Shown piece by piece: positions 52,641 to 62,720 of a DNA stretch of 64,000 bases. Below the pieces are notes generated by a model. That model was not told the origin of the DNA, ran no database searches, and saw nothing but the letters and a program-made list of their open reading frames with translations. Source of the DNA: Lasioglossum baleicum (Eukaryota > Arthropoda > Insecta > Hymenoptera > Halictidae); NCBI RefSeq assembly GCF_051020765.1, contig NC_134929.1:1638786-1702785 (forward strand), read 5' to 3'. The position numbers and the translations under genes were made by a program. Each line of letters begins with the position of its first letter. Within the stretch, counting starts at the first letter, position 1.

Positions 52641-53329
52641 AGATTTTCCATCTTTGTTGTGAACAAATACAAAATAATGAAAATATTATCACACAGTACA
52701 GTGTTCACTCGATAAATGTCCAAAATATGTGGCAGAAGTGTAATTATAATTCTGGTCGGGTACATCGGTGTGAATGTGAGACCAGGAAGACCATTACTAA
52801 AATCCAATAACAATCTGACTTTCACCAACATATTCGTCGCATTTTGCTAATGCAAATGATACCAAATATAATATTATTCCGATAATACTTACTTGTGTAA
52901 TGAAAGAAAAAAGTTTCGGGCGCAAGGAAAAAACACGGAGAATCGTAACGTTACGCGCCGACACAGTTCAAAGCTCGAAACTTTCATCGGTCATTGCACA
53001 AGCATCATCGGAATTATATCATATTTGGTATCATATTACTTAGAAAAATTCCACGAATATGTTGATGAGAGTCCCACAAAAAAATAATGAAAAATAAAGA
53101 ACTCTCAATTATAACTCGCAATTATATATTAATTAATAGGTCAGCTATTTTGGATATTAATCGAGTAAACAATTAATAAATTTATTTGGGACGAAGATTT
53201 GTAGAGTACTTACTGTAAGTGAAGAAAGCTCAGTCAAAAGGTGGTCAAAGGAACGAACACCTACTTATACTGACGACGACTACGCAGAGAATACGTTCCT
53301 CGTGACCAGTGCTTCGATTGTGCCCAACA
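52641..53329. other. non-coding interval
   Basis: AT-rich, no gene or structured repeat recognised. Confidence 0.45.
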
Positions 53330-53662
53330 TTTTTCGTACGATGGATGGCCGCTAGAGGCGCTGCGCGAAAAACAGTAACGTATCTACTATTGGGTAGATG
53401 AAATGGGGTTCCTTGAGCACCTCGCAGAATTTAAAAAAATTTATATGATTTGATTCTGAAAAATGAATGTATAACAAGTGTATTTGTGTATATTTTGTAA
53501 CTCGCAGGACACGTCCTGGAGTCTTTTTGTCCGGTAAGATTATTTCGATACATTCCCGTCAATACAACTGCCTCAGGGCACTGGCCGCTCTGCTACCCAA
53601 TAGTAGATACGTTACTGTTTTTTCCGCGCAGCGCCTCTAGCGGCCATCCATTGTATGAAAAA
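53330..53662. mobile_element. TIR MITE, about 333 bp
   Basis: Inverted termini of about 70 bp: the left contains GGATGGCCGCTAGAGGCGCT and TAACGTATCTACTATTGGGTAG; the right is its reverse complement, CTACCCAATAGTAGATACGTTA to TCTAGCGGCCATCC. The loop is about 195 bp and non-coding. I could not define the target duplication. Confidence 0.8.
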
Positions 53663-54392
53663 GTAGTTGTGAGACATCGTCCAAGATGTCTAGCGAATGC
53701 GCGGCGATTTTAAAACATCTCGAAAGGATAAAATTTTCGAAAAGATTGGATACCTTGAACACCCCGTAAAATATCGATACTTTCCTGACAAAGGAACTGC
53801 ATCGGGCTCCGCTACACACTGTTCGAAAACGCCGAAAACCTGGCCAAGCATTAAATACACTAGACGAACACTAAAAACCTTTCTAAAAATACTAAGGTTT
53901 TTAGGGTCAATGATCACGAATTTAATGTTTTTGCATTTTAATTAACCGATCGTGAAGAAAAAATTAAATTTTTATTAAAAAATTTATATTTTATATGAAA
54001 ATAAACGTTTATCTATCTATGAACATTTGTTTAATCATCTAAGTGTGTTGGATTACACTGTCCAACAGCCAAAAAGTATAAAAACATGTCTTTTTTAAAA
54101 CTTAATTTTCTCAAAAACTGTACGTCTAGGAGAAAAATTAAGGACATATTCGGAATCAGCGCGAAAAACACTATAAGAATCGTATAGTGGGAATCGAAAT
54201 ACAAAAAAAGTTGAAATTTGTTGGATAGTATTATTAGCAATAATAATGCAACTGCCAAACAGCAAAAATGAATTTCGTTGTTCATGAGAAACACTGCAGT
54301 TTCTCATTCGTAGAATAACAGACCAGATGTCATCGGACCAATGACCCATAGGCCTGGTCTTTGTCGCACCCAAGGGCCAGGGCAATAAACCA
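53663..54392. other. non-coding interval with dispersed repeat copy
   Basis: 54040-54240 is a minus-strand copy of the dispersed repeat seen at 5014-5110. The rest is AT-rich with no gene. Confidence 0.45.
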
Positions 54393-54532
54393 GGGATTCT
54401 AACCCAACGCCTAACCCTAACCCGTACCCGGTTAACCAAAGAAGGTTACTGTAACCCATACTAACCGCGAGGGATCGGTTCCGAAATTCCAGAAAGAGCG
54501 GGTTAACCCGCTCGTAGCGGGTTACTAGTAGG
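54393..54532. repeat. CTAACCC-rich MITE end or degenerate repeat
   Basis: CAGGGATTCTAACCCAACGC followed by CCTAACCCTAACCCG and repeated GGTTAACC motifs. An inverted relative, GGTTAGGGTTAGGATTCCTA, lies at about 59600-59620 and ends ATCCCTG. The CAGGG ends suggest a hAT-type MITE, with the SINE region nested inside or beside it. It is not telomeric repeat. Confidence 0.45.
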
Positions 54533-55658
54533 CAGGGACTGAAACGGTTCTGGAAATAACTGTTTCAAACTGTTATATATTATCTGATCAAAACAGTTAA
54601 GAAGAACCGAAATGACGTTATAACTGTTACGAGAATATCGGTTCTAGCTTATATCGGTTACGGTTACGGTTCTGGAGAACCGATATTATTTCGGTTCTGT
54701 AACTGTTATTTTAAGGTTCTGGATTTCGGTTCTGGATTTCGGTTCCGGATTTCGGTTCTATCATTCTGTATCCTGTATTGTGTTCGGTCAGTTCGGTCTT
54801 ATATATTTATTAGGTAAGTAGATATTTTTCGTTATTTATAATTTAAACAATCTTTAAATAAATATAATTTTTATAATTTATTCCTATATTCGTTATTTAA
54901 ATTGTTATTTCAATAATTTATTGTTAAAATGATTGTTTAAACAAATATTTATAATTTATTTCTATATTCGTTATTTGAATTATTATTTCAATAATTTATT
55001 GTTAAAATAATTGTTTATACAAATTTTTATAATTTGTTTCTATATTCGTTATTTGAATTGTTATTTCAATAATTTATTGTTAAAATAATTTTGTTTAAAC
55101 AAATTTTTATAATTTGTTTCTATATTCGTTATTTGAATTGTTATTTCAATAATTTATTGTTAAAATAATTGTTTAAACAAATTTTTATAATTTCAATAAA
55201 TTATTGAAATGACAATGCAAACAACAAATATAGAAACAAATCATAACAATTTGTAGAAATTGTAAAAATTTGTTTAAACAATTATTTTAACAATAAATGA
55301 TTGAAATAACAATTTAAATAACGAATATAGAAACAAATTATAAAAATTTATTTATTTAAAGATTGTTTAAATTATAAATAACGAAAACTATCTTACTTAC
55401 ATAATAAATATATAAGACCGAGAGAACACAATACAGAATACAAAATGATAGAACTGAAATCCGGAACCGAAATCCAGAACCGAAATCCAGAACCGAAAAA
55501 TAACAGTTACAGTACTGAAATAATATCGGTTCTCCAGAACCGTAACCGTAACCGATATAAGCCAGAACCGATATTCTCGTAACAATTATAAAATCATTTC
55601 GGTTCTTCATAACTGTTTCGAGAACCGGAACCGATATCATAACAGTTTTCAGTCCCTG
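54533..55658. mobile_element. hAT-like palindromic MITE, about 1.1 kb
   Basis: Starts CAGGGACTGAAAC and ends GTTTTCAGTCCCTG; the halves fold along most of their length, for example CGGTTACGGTTCTGGAGAAC (left) against GTTCTCCAGAACCGTAACCG (right). The arms hold CGGTTCTGGATTT short tandem repeats, and the centre holds about four AT-rich units of about 75 bp (TTCGTTATTTGAATTG). TAGTAGG lies outside both ends (54526-54532, 55661-55667), close to an 8-bp duplication. No coding. Confidence 0.78.
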
Positions 55659-55971
55659 CGTAGTAGGTACGGATATCTATACTTTGTCGCAGAAAAAGTG
55701 ACGATCGACGACTGATGATGCTAAACAAAAAAAGAAGATCGGGCTGACGTGGGCTGACGATCGATACGAGTGTCGATACTGTCATAGACAATATTAAAAC
55801 AATACAGTCATGTTCAATTATTTATTATATCAGGTCATTAAGTATGAAACTTAACAAATAAAACACAAATTTCGAACACATTTGTCAAGTTTCATACTTA
55901 ACGACCTGATAATATAATTCATGTATTATTTGGAAAAATGATACACGGGGTTTATTTACGGAAACCCGTAT
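55659..55971. other. spacer with a small inverted repeat
   Basis: CAGGTCATTAAGTATGAAAC near 55830 is answered by GTTTCATACTTAACGACCTG near 55890-55909, with a loop of about 35 bp: a very small TIR element. The last ten bases, AAACCCGTAT (55962-55971), are the SINE target duplication. Confidence 0.6.
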
Positions 55972-56197
55972 TTATTTTTCCTTTTTTCTTTTTTTTTTTG
56001 GTTTTTGCTAGGTTATTAGCGACGGGACCTACGGTTTATTAAGGTGGGTTCCGAACCACCTTCGGCATCACAGTTTTAAATTGCACTTAGAATATTTCCA
56101 GAGGTGCCGTCGCGGTGGCGGGATTCGAACCCGCGACCACGGAGTCCGCAGTCGCGCGCTCTAACCACTGAGCCACTTTTTTTTTTTTTTTTTTTCG

Positions 56198-56778
56198 TGT
56201 GAAAATGCATTACGCATACCTCGGCATCCTGGGGGATAGCCGAGGTTATGTGGGACTCTCCTCGGGTGGGGGTCGACTCGCAAGCGACTCGATCCCCTCC
56301 CGAGGCCTACCGCACTAAAAACACACGCCCTCCTAAGCTACAGGGGAAGTGCCTGGATCACGCGAGTATTCAACAGGTCACTTCCCAGCATTACAATCAT
56401 CCCGCGAGGGAGGGGTTAACCTCCCCCGCACCCTAATCTAACAGACCCCGGGCGGAGGGACCCGCCCGGTGTCCCCGTCCCTGGAGCCTTCGAATTGAGC
56501 TTCCCGAGCCCCAGCTCGGTCCACCCACAGCTCCCGGTGCCCTCGTGCACTGCTCGAAGCGGGGAACCCAAAGGTCCCCGCTCCAGCCAGGGCAAGAGGG
56601 CGCCGACACCGGTAAGGGAAGGTCGTCGGAGGCGCATCCGAAACGCCCCGACCCTCCCCACCCCACCCCCCACGCCACCCCAGAGCTCGGCTCCGGGATG
56701 GCCAGCTCCCCAACAAGAATCTAAGGGAGCCGGACCATCCCGGGAGAAGTTAAACTTCTCCCTAGGGCCGGGGTCAGC
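56198..56778 (-). other. 3' UTR of the R1-like element
   Basis: About 580 bp, GC-rich, with a hairpin (CTCGGCATCC...GGATAGCCGAG) near its end. No domain found in the frames here. Confidence 0.6.
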
Positions 56779-58268
56779 TTATACCCCGGCCCCTCTCCTG
56801 AACCTCCCCCGTTCCAGAACGGGGGGATATCCTCTGACGCGAGGAACCTCGCGCCCTCCCCCCAGACACCGCCCCCGACAGGGCACAGGTTGACGCGGGG
56901 GCCCAGAAACCCCCGCGCCAACCCCCTCATCACTACTCCCCCCTGGTGACACGGTCGGGCGCGAGGTGGATTCACTCCGCGCCGCCGAAACAACTCCCGC
57001 TCCTCTGCAACGACGAGGAGCACGACGACGCGAGGGTCGACCTCGCGCCCACCTCCTTCTTGCCGAGTTCGGGTCCGCCTCCCGAACTCGCTCAGCGACC
57101 TCCATCCGCGACATGACCTCCTCGCAGAAAGAGGTCACCGCTCTCCACGACCTCTCGCTCTCGATCATACGGTCGAATACGACCGGGAGCGAGAGGTCCC
57201 ACCCTTCCACTGCAAAGCAGAGGGCACGGCGCGGTCCAGCCCAAGCAGGGCACTCCTCCAACGTGTGCCGCGCCGTGTCCACCTCCGCATCACAGTGGTG
57301 GCATTGTGCCGTCGGCTCCCGCCCCATCCTATGCAGATACTCCCCGAAACATCCATGTCCAGAGAGTACCTGCGTGAGGCGGAAGGTCAATCGTAGCCGC
57401 ATCCTGCACCATTCGTCAAATATGGGCAGGATGGCCCGCACGACTGGACGACCCGAGGAGGCGGCAATCAACTGCCGCCTCCAACGGTCCAACGTGTCCA
57501 TCCGGGCCTGGCGCCTGCGCTCCTCGATCTCCTCGTCCTCCGCGACCGTGAGTTCCTCCCCATAGGGGCGGCGAGCGGAGCCGGCAATGCGATACATCGC
57601 AGCCCGCTCCGCCGCAGCCAAGGTGAAGGGAGGAACCACGGCGAGGAGGCCCGCCACCGCTCCCGAAATGGTACGGTACCCCCGTATGATCCGCTGGGAC
57701 AACCGGCGCCGCACTCTCTCCAAGAGTGTCTGGCTGCGCCGGCTGTCCTCAAGCGAGCGATACCATACGGGGGCCCCATATAGGGCAATAGACCGTACCA
57801 CCTCTCTGTAGAGGCGACGTACTTTCAAGCCCGGCCCCCCGAGGTTGGGCAGCAGCCGCCCAAGGGCGACCGCTGTTCTCTCTATTCGGGGGGCCAAGAG
57901 ATCGAAGTGATCATCAAAGCGCCAGCGGCTGTCGATAATCAGGCCCAAATACTTCATATTGGGCCTGATATCGACATCCGATTCTCCGACACGGACCCGG
58001 AGCTCATGCTCAAGGGGCGAACGCCGCCCCCGAAGCGATCCATACATCCAGATCGCATCAGTCTTGGCGGCGTTCACCGTGAGCCCCATTCTACGGATCC
58101 GTCCGACAACACAATCCAGGGCGGACTCAGCGAGGTGTCTGGTCCTCTCCCAGTTCTCCCCCTCCGCATATACAAGGGTGTCATCCCCGTAACAAATGAC
58201 ACCCGTGTAAGGGGGGAGCTCAACCCGCAGCACTGCATCAAATCCGAGGTTCCACAGGAGCGGTGAAA
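56779..58268 (-). pseudogene. R1-like RT, second part: palm, thumb, C-terminal zinc finger
   Basis: About 495 codons downstream of the G-run frameshift. It opens with ISPLLWNLGFDAVLR and the RT motif GVICYGDDTLVYA (YGDD where many R1 elements have FADD), then the thumb (TVNAAKTDAIWM, KYLGLIID), and the CCHC finger CHHCDAEVDTARHTLEEC used in this clade. It ends at 56779 in a Gly-rich tail. No stop is inside the domain. Together with the first part it gives most of ORF2. Confidence 0.88.
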
Positions 58269-58269
58269 T

Positions 58270-59476
58270 AACCCCCCCCCCCCTGTGGAACCCCGCAGTG
58301 TATCTCCCTCTTAAGCTCAGTTTGCGACCGGCCGGTATACTCCACCTCTCTGCCGCGGAGATAGTCCCGAATAACCTCCCGGAGATAGACAGGGACCCGA
58401 TGATATACTAGGGCCCTATCTAACTCCCTCCAGGGCAGGGTGTTGAAGGCGTTGGAAATATCCAACGATACTGCTATAAACACCCTGCCCTGTACGACAG
58501 CCCTCTCCCGGAGGAGGCGCAAGCGCTCCAAAGCATCAACAGTGGAGCGCCCCCTCCGGAATCCAAACTGACTGTCGCTGAGATCGGGACCAATCCGCGA
58601 CAGATGCTCGACGAGACGGGCAGCCGTAATTCGTTCGAAAAGCTTACCCGCCTCATCGAGCAGACACACCGGTCGGTACGCAGAGGGAGACTCTGCGGGT
58701 TTACCCTCCTTCTGGAGGAGGACCAGACTCGCTCGCTTCCAAACCTTGGGGAAGGTTCCCCGGCTCAGGTTAGCGTTCAATACTTCCCTGAAAGCCGGGG
58801 CAAGGACCTCTAAAGCCAAGACCATTATCCCTCCGGGAACACCGTCCGGGCCCGGGGCTTTCTTGCCCTTGGCCCGACGCACCCGGATGGCCTCGGATAA
58901 CTCCCACTCAGAGACCCGGAACTCGTCCGACCATTCGATAGTCGGCAAAGGGGCGCGCTCCGCACCCTCCTCCTCCCCAACGTTGGGGGGGAAGAGGGCG
59001 CCAACTACGCGCCCCAGGAGTTCCGGCTCCAACCGCTCCGTGACTGGGGACGCCCAAGGACGGAGCTTCCCCAGCACCGTCCTATATGGGCGTCCCCACG
59101 GATCGTCATGGAGGGTGAGCAGGAGTTCATCCCAGACCTTAGTCTTGGCTGCGGCAATCGCACGCTTGAGGGCCTTCGCCGCCGATCTGTACTCCCTGTA
59201 CAGACCAGCGACCATCGGCTCCGAGTCACCGCCCATAAAGTGGCGGCGCCGAGCGCGGGTGTATTGGCGGCGGGCACGGCCGGCCACTCTCCTCAGTTCG
59301 GCCAACTCGCCCGACCACCAATATGTAGACTTCCTTGGGGGCCGGTCTCGGACCCGGGGCATAGCTACATCACAAATCATTTGTAGCGTGTCCCGGATCC
59401 ACTCAGCCCCCTCTTCTGCCCCGCGCTCCCTGGCCGGAGGCCAGGCGGAGCCGATAATAACGGCCCTCAACAGGTC
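58270..59476 (-). pseudogene. R1-like RT, first part (5'-truncated)
   Basis: Begins in the endonuclease-RT linker (RKSTYWWSGELAELRR), then RT fingers and palm: KGKKAPGPDGVPGG, SAYRPVCLLDEAGKLFERI, SQFGFRRGRSTVDAL, SLDISNAFNTLPW, and the GVPQG motif. Immediately after GVPQ a run of eleven G beyond CAG puts the rest out of frame (plus coordinates 58272-58283). Either one or more Gs were gained, or the assembly is wrong at the homopolymer. Confidence 0.88.
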
Positions 59477-59511
59477 AACCACTGAGCCACTGCGTGCCCG
59501 TAAACCCGTAT

Positions 59512-60446
59512 GAACCGGGTTAACCGGGTTAGTTGGGTTATAGTTTCTTTGTCTAACCCGGTTAGTCGGTTATTCTACGGTTACGGAGAACCGAACCCGG
59601 TTAGGGTTAGGATTCCTATCCCTGCAATAAACGATGCAGCCTTAGGGTACGCGCACAGTGGACCCGTTTTCGCCCGACGACCGACTTTTGCCGACACAGA
59701 CGAGCGTTCGGGAAGCATGTGTTGGTGTCTTTTCGGCCGATTTCGACCGAAAAGGTGCTCACAGTGGAGCCGACATCGGGCAAAATGGTCAAGGTCAGCG
59801 GGGAGCCGAACCTTTTCGAGACCTTCGAGAAGGGTAACAATGGACAAACCCCATGGGGTTCCGACGCCGGAGGAGAATCAAATCATTTCGTTTTTCGCCC
59901 TACGTCGGACGGTGCAGCGTTCACTTTAAATAATTTTCATGTCGCCAATTTTCAAGTATCAGTATTTTTAAAAACGGGTCCGCAAAGAAGACACTTGGGG
60001 CTATATTATCATTATTTTTATTTTTTCAATTTCCGGGCGGTATGATAGCAATGCGCCTGTTTAAAAAACAATTGCAAAATAAACTCTGAAAATAAATATT
60101 TTTTCAACTGAAATAATTTTTATTAAATACTCTTATGGTTTCACTATGTGCACCAAAAACTAAAATTGTCATTGTTTTGTTAGTTTGGCCGTTATAATTT
60201 AGTGAAAAAGTTGTGACACCTCATATTCCACGTCCGCGTAGAACCATCAATTTTCAAGATTTCAAAGAATTCTCTTTGAGACACGTTCATATTTTACTAA
60301 AGACTGCAACATATCCAAATTTGAACAAAATTCGAAATAGGAGTTCTATTTTGCATGGAATGATACATGTGCATTAATTGTATGTGGATCAACGTTCACG
60401 GAAGTATGGATACTAGAGAATAATTAAAAACTAAAACAATTATGAG
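59512..60446. other. non-coding interval
   Basis: 59512-59625 is rich in GGGTTAACC/CGGTTA motifs (see 54393). A GC-rich piece at 59640-59830 has a hairpin (TTTTCGGCCGATTTCGACCGAAAA). From about 59930 on, AT-rich sequence with no gene. Confidence 0.45.
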
Positions 60447-61667
60447 TGTAACAGACCTGCACCGAGCAGTCCTGTCACCAACGGTTCTTTTCGAATACAG
60501 CCCCAAAACAAGGGCGGACGCGACCGAAACGTACCGAAAACAGTACGAACCCTCTACCGCACCACCAACCCTCACCACGATGTTAATAATATATAAGCCG
60601 CGGCAAATAAGACAAATTACCGCATTCCGTCTAGAAGTATTCTAGACTCCACTCCTGTAGTCCTGCCTGAGACGAGCCGTCACAGCGATCACTAGGAAGC
60701 CGACACATCTCCTGTCCAGGGTGAGTATCCTCACCGAAATCCGTTTCGCCGAGCCGTCGAAATATCCTCACCGAAATCCGTTTCGCCGAGCCGTCGAAAC
60801 ATCCTCACCGAAATCCGTTTCGCCGAGCCGTCGAGACTCCCACACCACAAAACCCGTTTCGCCGAGCCGCCGAAACCTCCACACCAAAGTCCGTCTCGCC
60901 GAGCCGTCGAGACTTCCGCACCAAAAGCCTGATTCGCCGAGCCGTCGAAACCTCCACACCAAAGTCCGTCTCGCCGAGCCGCCGAGACCCCCACACCGAA
61001 GTCCGTTTCGCCGAGCCGCCGAAACTTCCACCAAACCGTCGAAACCTGCACCCCGACCTCCGTTTCGCCGAGCCGCCGAGACTGTCCTTCCGACATCCGT
61101 CCGCCGAGCCGTCGAACTCCCCGCACTGACCTTCACCTCGCCGAGCCGTCGAAAATTACACCGTTGCACCCTTCCGGTCCACCACTCCATTGAGTCACCC
61201 GCCGATTCCACCGAGACACCGAAATCTCCGACGACCACCGCCGGTCCCGCCGACTCACCGAACGCCCCGCCGCTACCGCCGAAGCCACCGAGTTCCGATA
61301 AACCGTCCCGCTCCGCCGAACCACCGGAATTCGCGCCGTTAATAATCGTCCACCGCCCGAATTATTCTACCGCGATGCCCGCCGTGCACCGCCCCGATTC
61401 ACGCATACACGCTGCAACCCGGCAACTCCGTCGCGTCTAAAACAGCAGCATTGTGTATACATGTACCTTCGTTTACAGCCTCTAAATATAGTACGTCATT
61501 TAACGTAACCGTTGTTTCCGAATTCTTTCCGAACCTTCGCACCTCGTCTTCCCGCACCGGCCGACTCCCCTCGTCAGCTAACGAACCTTGGTCCGACGAG
61601 CTGTCCAAACACTGGGGGGTCAGCATCGCGACGATTCCGATTACCGTCGGAAACGACAACCGTTACA
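60447..61667 (+). repeat. Gypsy-3 5' LTR
   Basis: Begins TGTAACAGACCTGCACCG and ends CAACCGTTACA just before the PBS. TATA box TATATAAG near 60590. Downstream lie about eleven imperfect 36-40-bp repeats (CCGTTTCGCCGAGCCGTCGA, 60731 to about 61150). The Arg/Pro/Ser-rich frame at 60721-61440 is the translation of these repeats. Confidence 0.88.
60731..61150. repeat. 37-bp tandem repeats in the Gypsy-3 LTR
   Basis: GCCGAGCCGTCGA starts at 60748, 60785, 60822 and onward at intervals near 37 bp, degenerating towards 61150. Confidence 0.88.
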
Positions 61668-61686
61668 TGGCGCCCAAACAGGGACC
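61668..61686 (+). other. Gypsy-3 primer binding site
   Basis: TGGCGCCCAAACAGGGACC directly after the LTR; by recollection it is close to the lysine-tRNA type PBS. Confidence 0.82.
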
Positions 61687-61895
61687 TGGTGCGAAGAGAC
61701 CGCGATAATAACAACAGTTACCCGGTCGACCGAGAGTTAGAGACTGAACGGGCAAACACGTCGTCGCGCGCGATCGACAATAGACTAGGCCGCCGCGTAG
61801 TAAATACATAACATCCCCGGAACCGACTACCGAAAGTACGAGCCTACGGCGCGTCCACCAGTCAAACCACTCTCTTACACGTCCCCAACGTCCCT

Positions 61896-62720
61896 ATGAA
61901 CGGTGATCCGTGCAAAAATTTGGACCGCATGAGGAAATGGGGATGCACTAGCGATGGAAAAGACCCATACGCGTTCATAGAACGAGTCGCCGAGTTACAA
62001 GCCTCGTATCGATTTACCGATAACGAATTATTAAGGGGGTTACCAGAATTACTACGGGGGGACGCCCAGTTATGGTACCGAAACACACGCCTACAGATTA
62101 CGCACTGGGCCGAGTTCGCCGACAAGTTCATCGCATTCTTTTCCCCAAACAGTACCCGGGTACAGCGAGAACGCGAAGCGCGCGACCGTATGCAACGGCC
62201 CGGGGAACCGTTCAACTCGTTTATGAACGCCCTAAATACGCTGACCCGACGCGCAATGATTCCCCCCGAGGAGAGCCTCGAATTAATTTTCGAAAACATG
62301 CTACCGGAGTACGCGGCGATCATTAACCCGGACACCATCTCGAGTACCGACGACCTACTCCGACAGGTACAACGTATCGAGAGAGCTAACGATAGGAAAA
62401 ATCGTCTCAGCCGCACTTACGCGCGGACAGCAGCTGTCACGACCGATGGTCTCCGGACCCCCGACCTCCCGTACCGCACCGAATGGAACGAGAGCAGTTC
62501 ACCTCGAGCCGAAGTGAACTCGATCCCGACCAACGCATATCACGGGGACACCCACTGCTGGCGGTGCAAACAACGCGGACATCAGCGCTTCGAATGTCGA
62601 AACCAGTATAGAAAATTTTGCTCAAGATGTGGTAGAGATGGGGTACTGACCCGAGAGTGCCACCCACCGGGAAACGGACCGAGGGGCACGCCGCAGATGG
62701 GCAGCCGCCGGCCCCAGTAA
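61896..62720 (+). CDS. Gypsy-3 gag
   Basis: 274 residues from ATG 61896. Capsid with DPYAFIERVAELQASYRF (about 23-40), LLRGDAQLWYRN and WAEFADKFIAFFSP (about 50-85), and PPEESLELIFENMLPEY. Nucleocapsid with CWRCKQRGHQRFEC at about 220-233 and a second knuckle CSRCGRDGVLTREC at about 240-253, in which valine replaces the usual histidine. The stop at 62718-62720 overlaps pol, which is open in the -1 frame. Confidence 0.9.
   Translation: MNGDPCKNLDRMRKWGCTSDGKDPYAFIERVAELQASYRFTDNELLRGLPELLRGDAQLWYRNTRLQITHWAEFADKFIAFFSPNSTRVQREREARDRMQRPGEPFNSFMNALNTLTRRAMIPPEESLELIFENMLPEYAAIINPDTISSTDDLLRQVQRIERANDRKNRLSRTYARTAAVTTDGLRTPDLPYRTEWNESSSPRAEVNSIPTNAYHGDTHCWRCKQRGHQRFECRNQYRKFCSRCGRDGVLTRECHPPGNGPRGTPQMGSRRPQ

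Larger units (their letters stand above)
56177..59476 (-). mobile_element. R1-like non-LTR retrotransposon, 5'-truncated
   Basis: A poly(A) tail (21 T on the plus strand, about 56177-56197) ends the 3' UTR; the RT ORF lies upstream on the minus strand. The 14-bp duplication AACCACTGAGCCAC occurs at 56163-56176 and 59477-59490, which proves target-primed insertion into the SINE A box. The 5' end is cut within the endonuclease-RT linker, so ORF1 and the endonuclease are absent. Confidence 0.9.
55972..59501 (-). mobile_element. tRNA-headed SINE, split by an R1-like element
   Basis: On the minus strand the SINE starts ACGGGCACGCAGTGGCTCAG at 59501, is interrupted at 59477, and resumes at 56176 with GTGGTTAGAGCGC. 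It has a pol III A box (TGGCTCAGTGG), a B box (GGTTCGAATCC at about 56124-56134), a body of about 120 bp, and an A-rich tail (55972-56001). The 10-bp duplication AAACCCGTAT flanks it (55962-55971, 59502-59511). The acceptor ends do not pair, so it is a SINE and not a tRNA gene. Confidence 0.8.

Noticed and set aside
52418..52831. A 137-codon Thr/Pro/Ala-rich secreted or mucin-like protein.
   Set aside because: The Thr/Pro/Ala tract is a minisatellite and the remainder shows no homology or signal peptide I can support.
54405..54430. Telomeric repeat.
   Set aside because: Only two or three CTAACCC-like units, not the TTAGG arrays typical of many insects, and linked to CAGGG MITE ends.
56105..56176. 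A tRNA gene on the minus strand (A box, B box, TTCGAAT loop).
   Set aside because: The acceptor strands do not pair, even after removing the nested element, and a body with A-rich tail and its own target duplication follows, so it is a SINE head.
60721..61440. A 239-codon Arg/Pro/Ser-rich protein.
   Set aside because: It is the translation of the 37-bp LTR repeats and includes no domain; an antisense frame is open as well.
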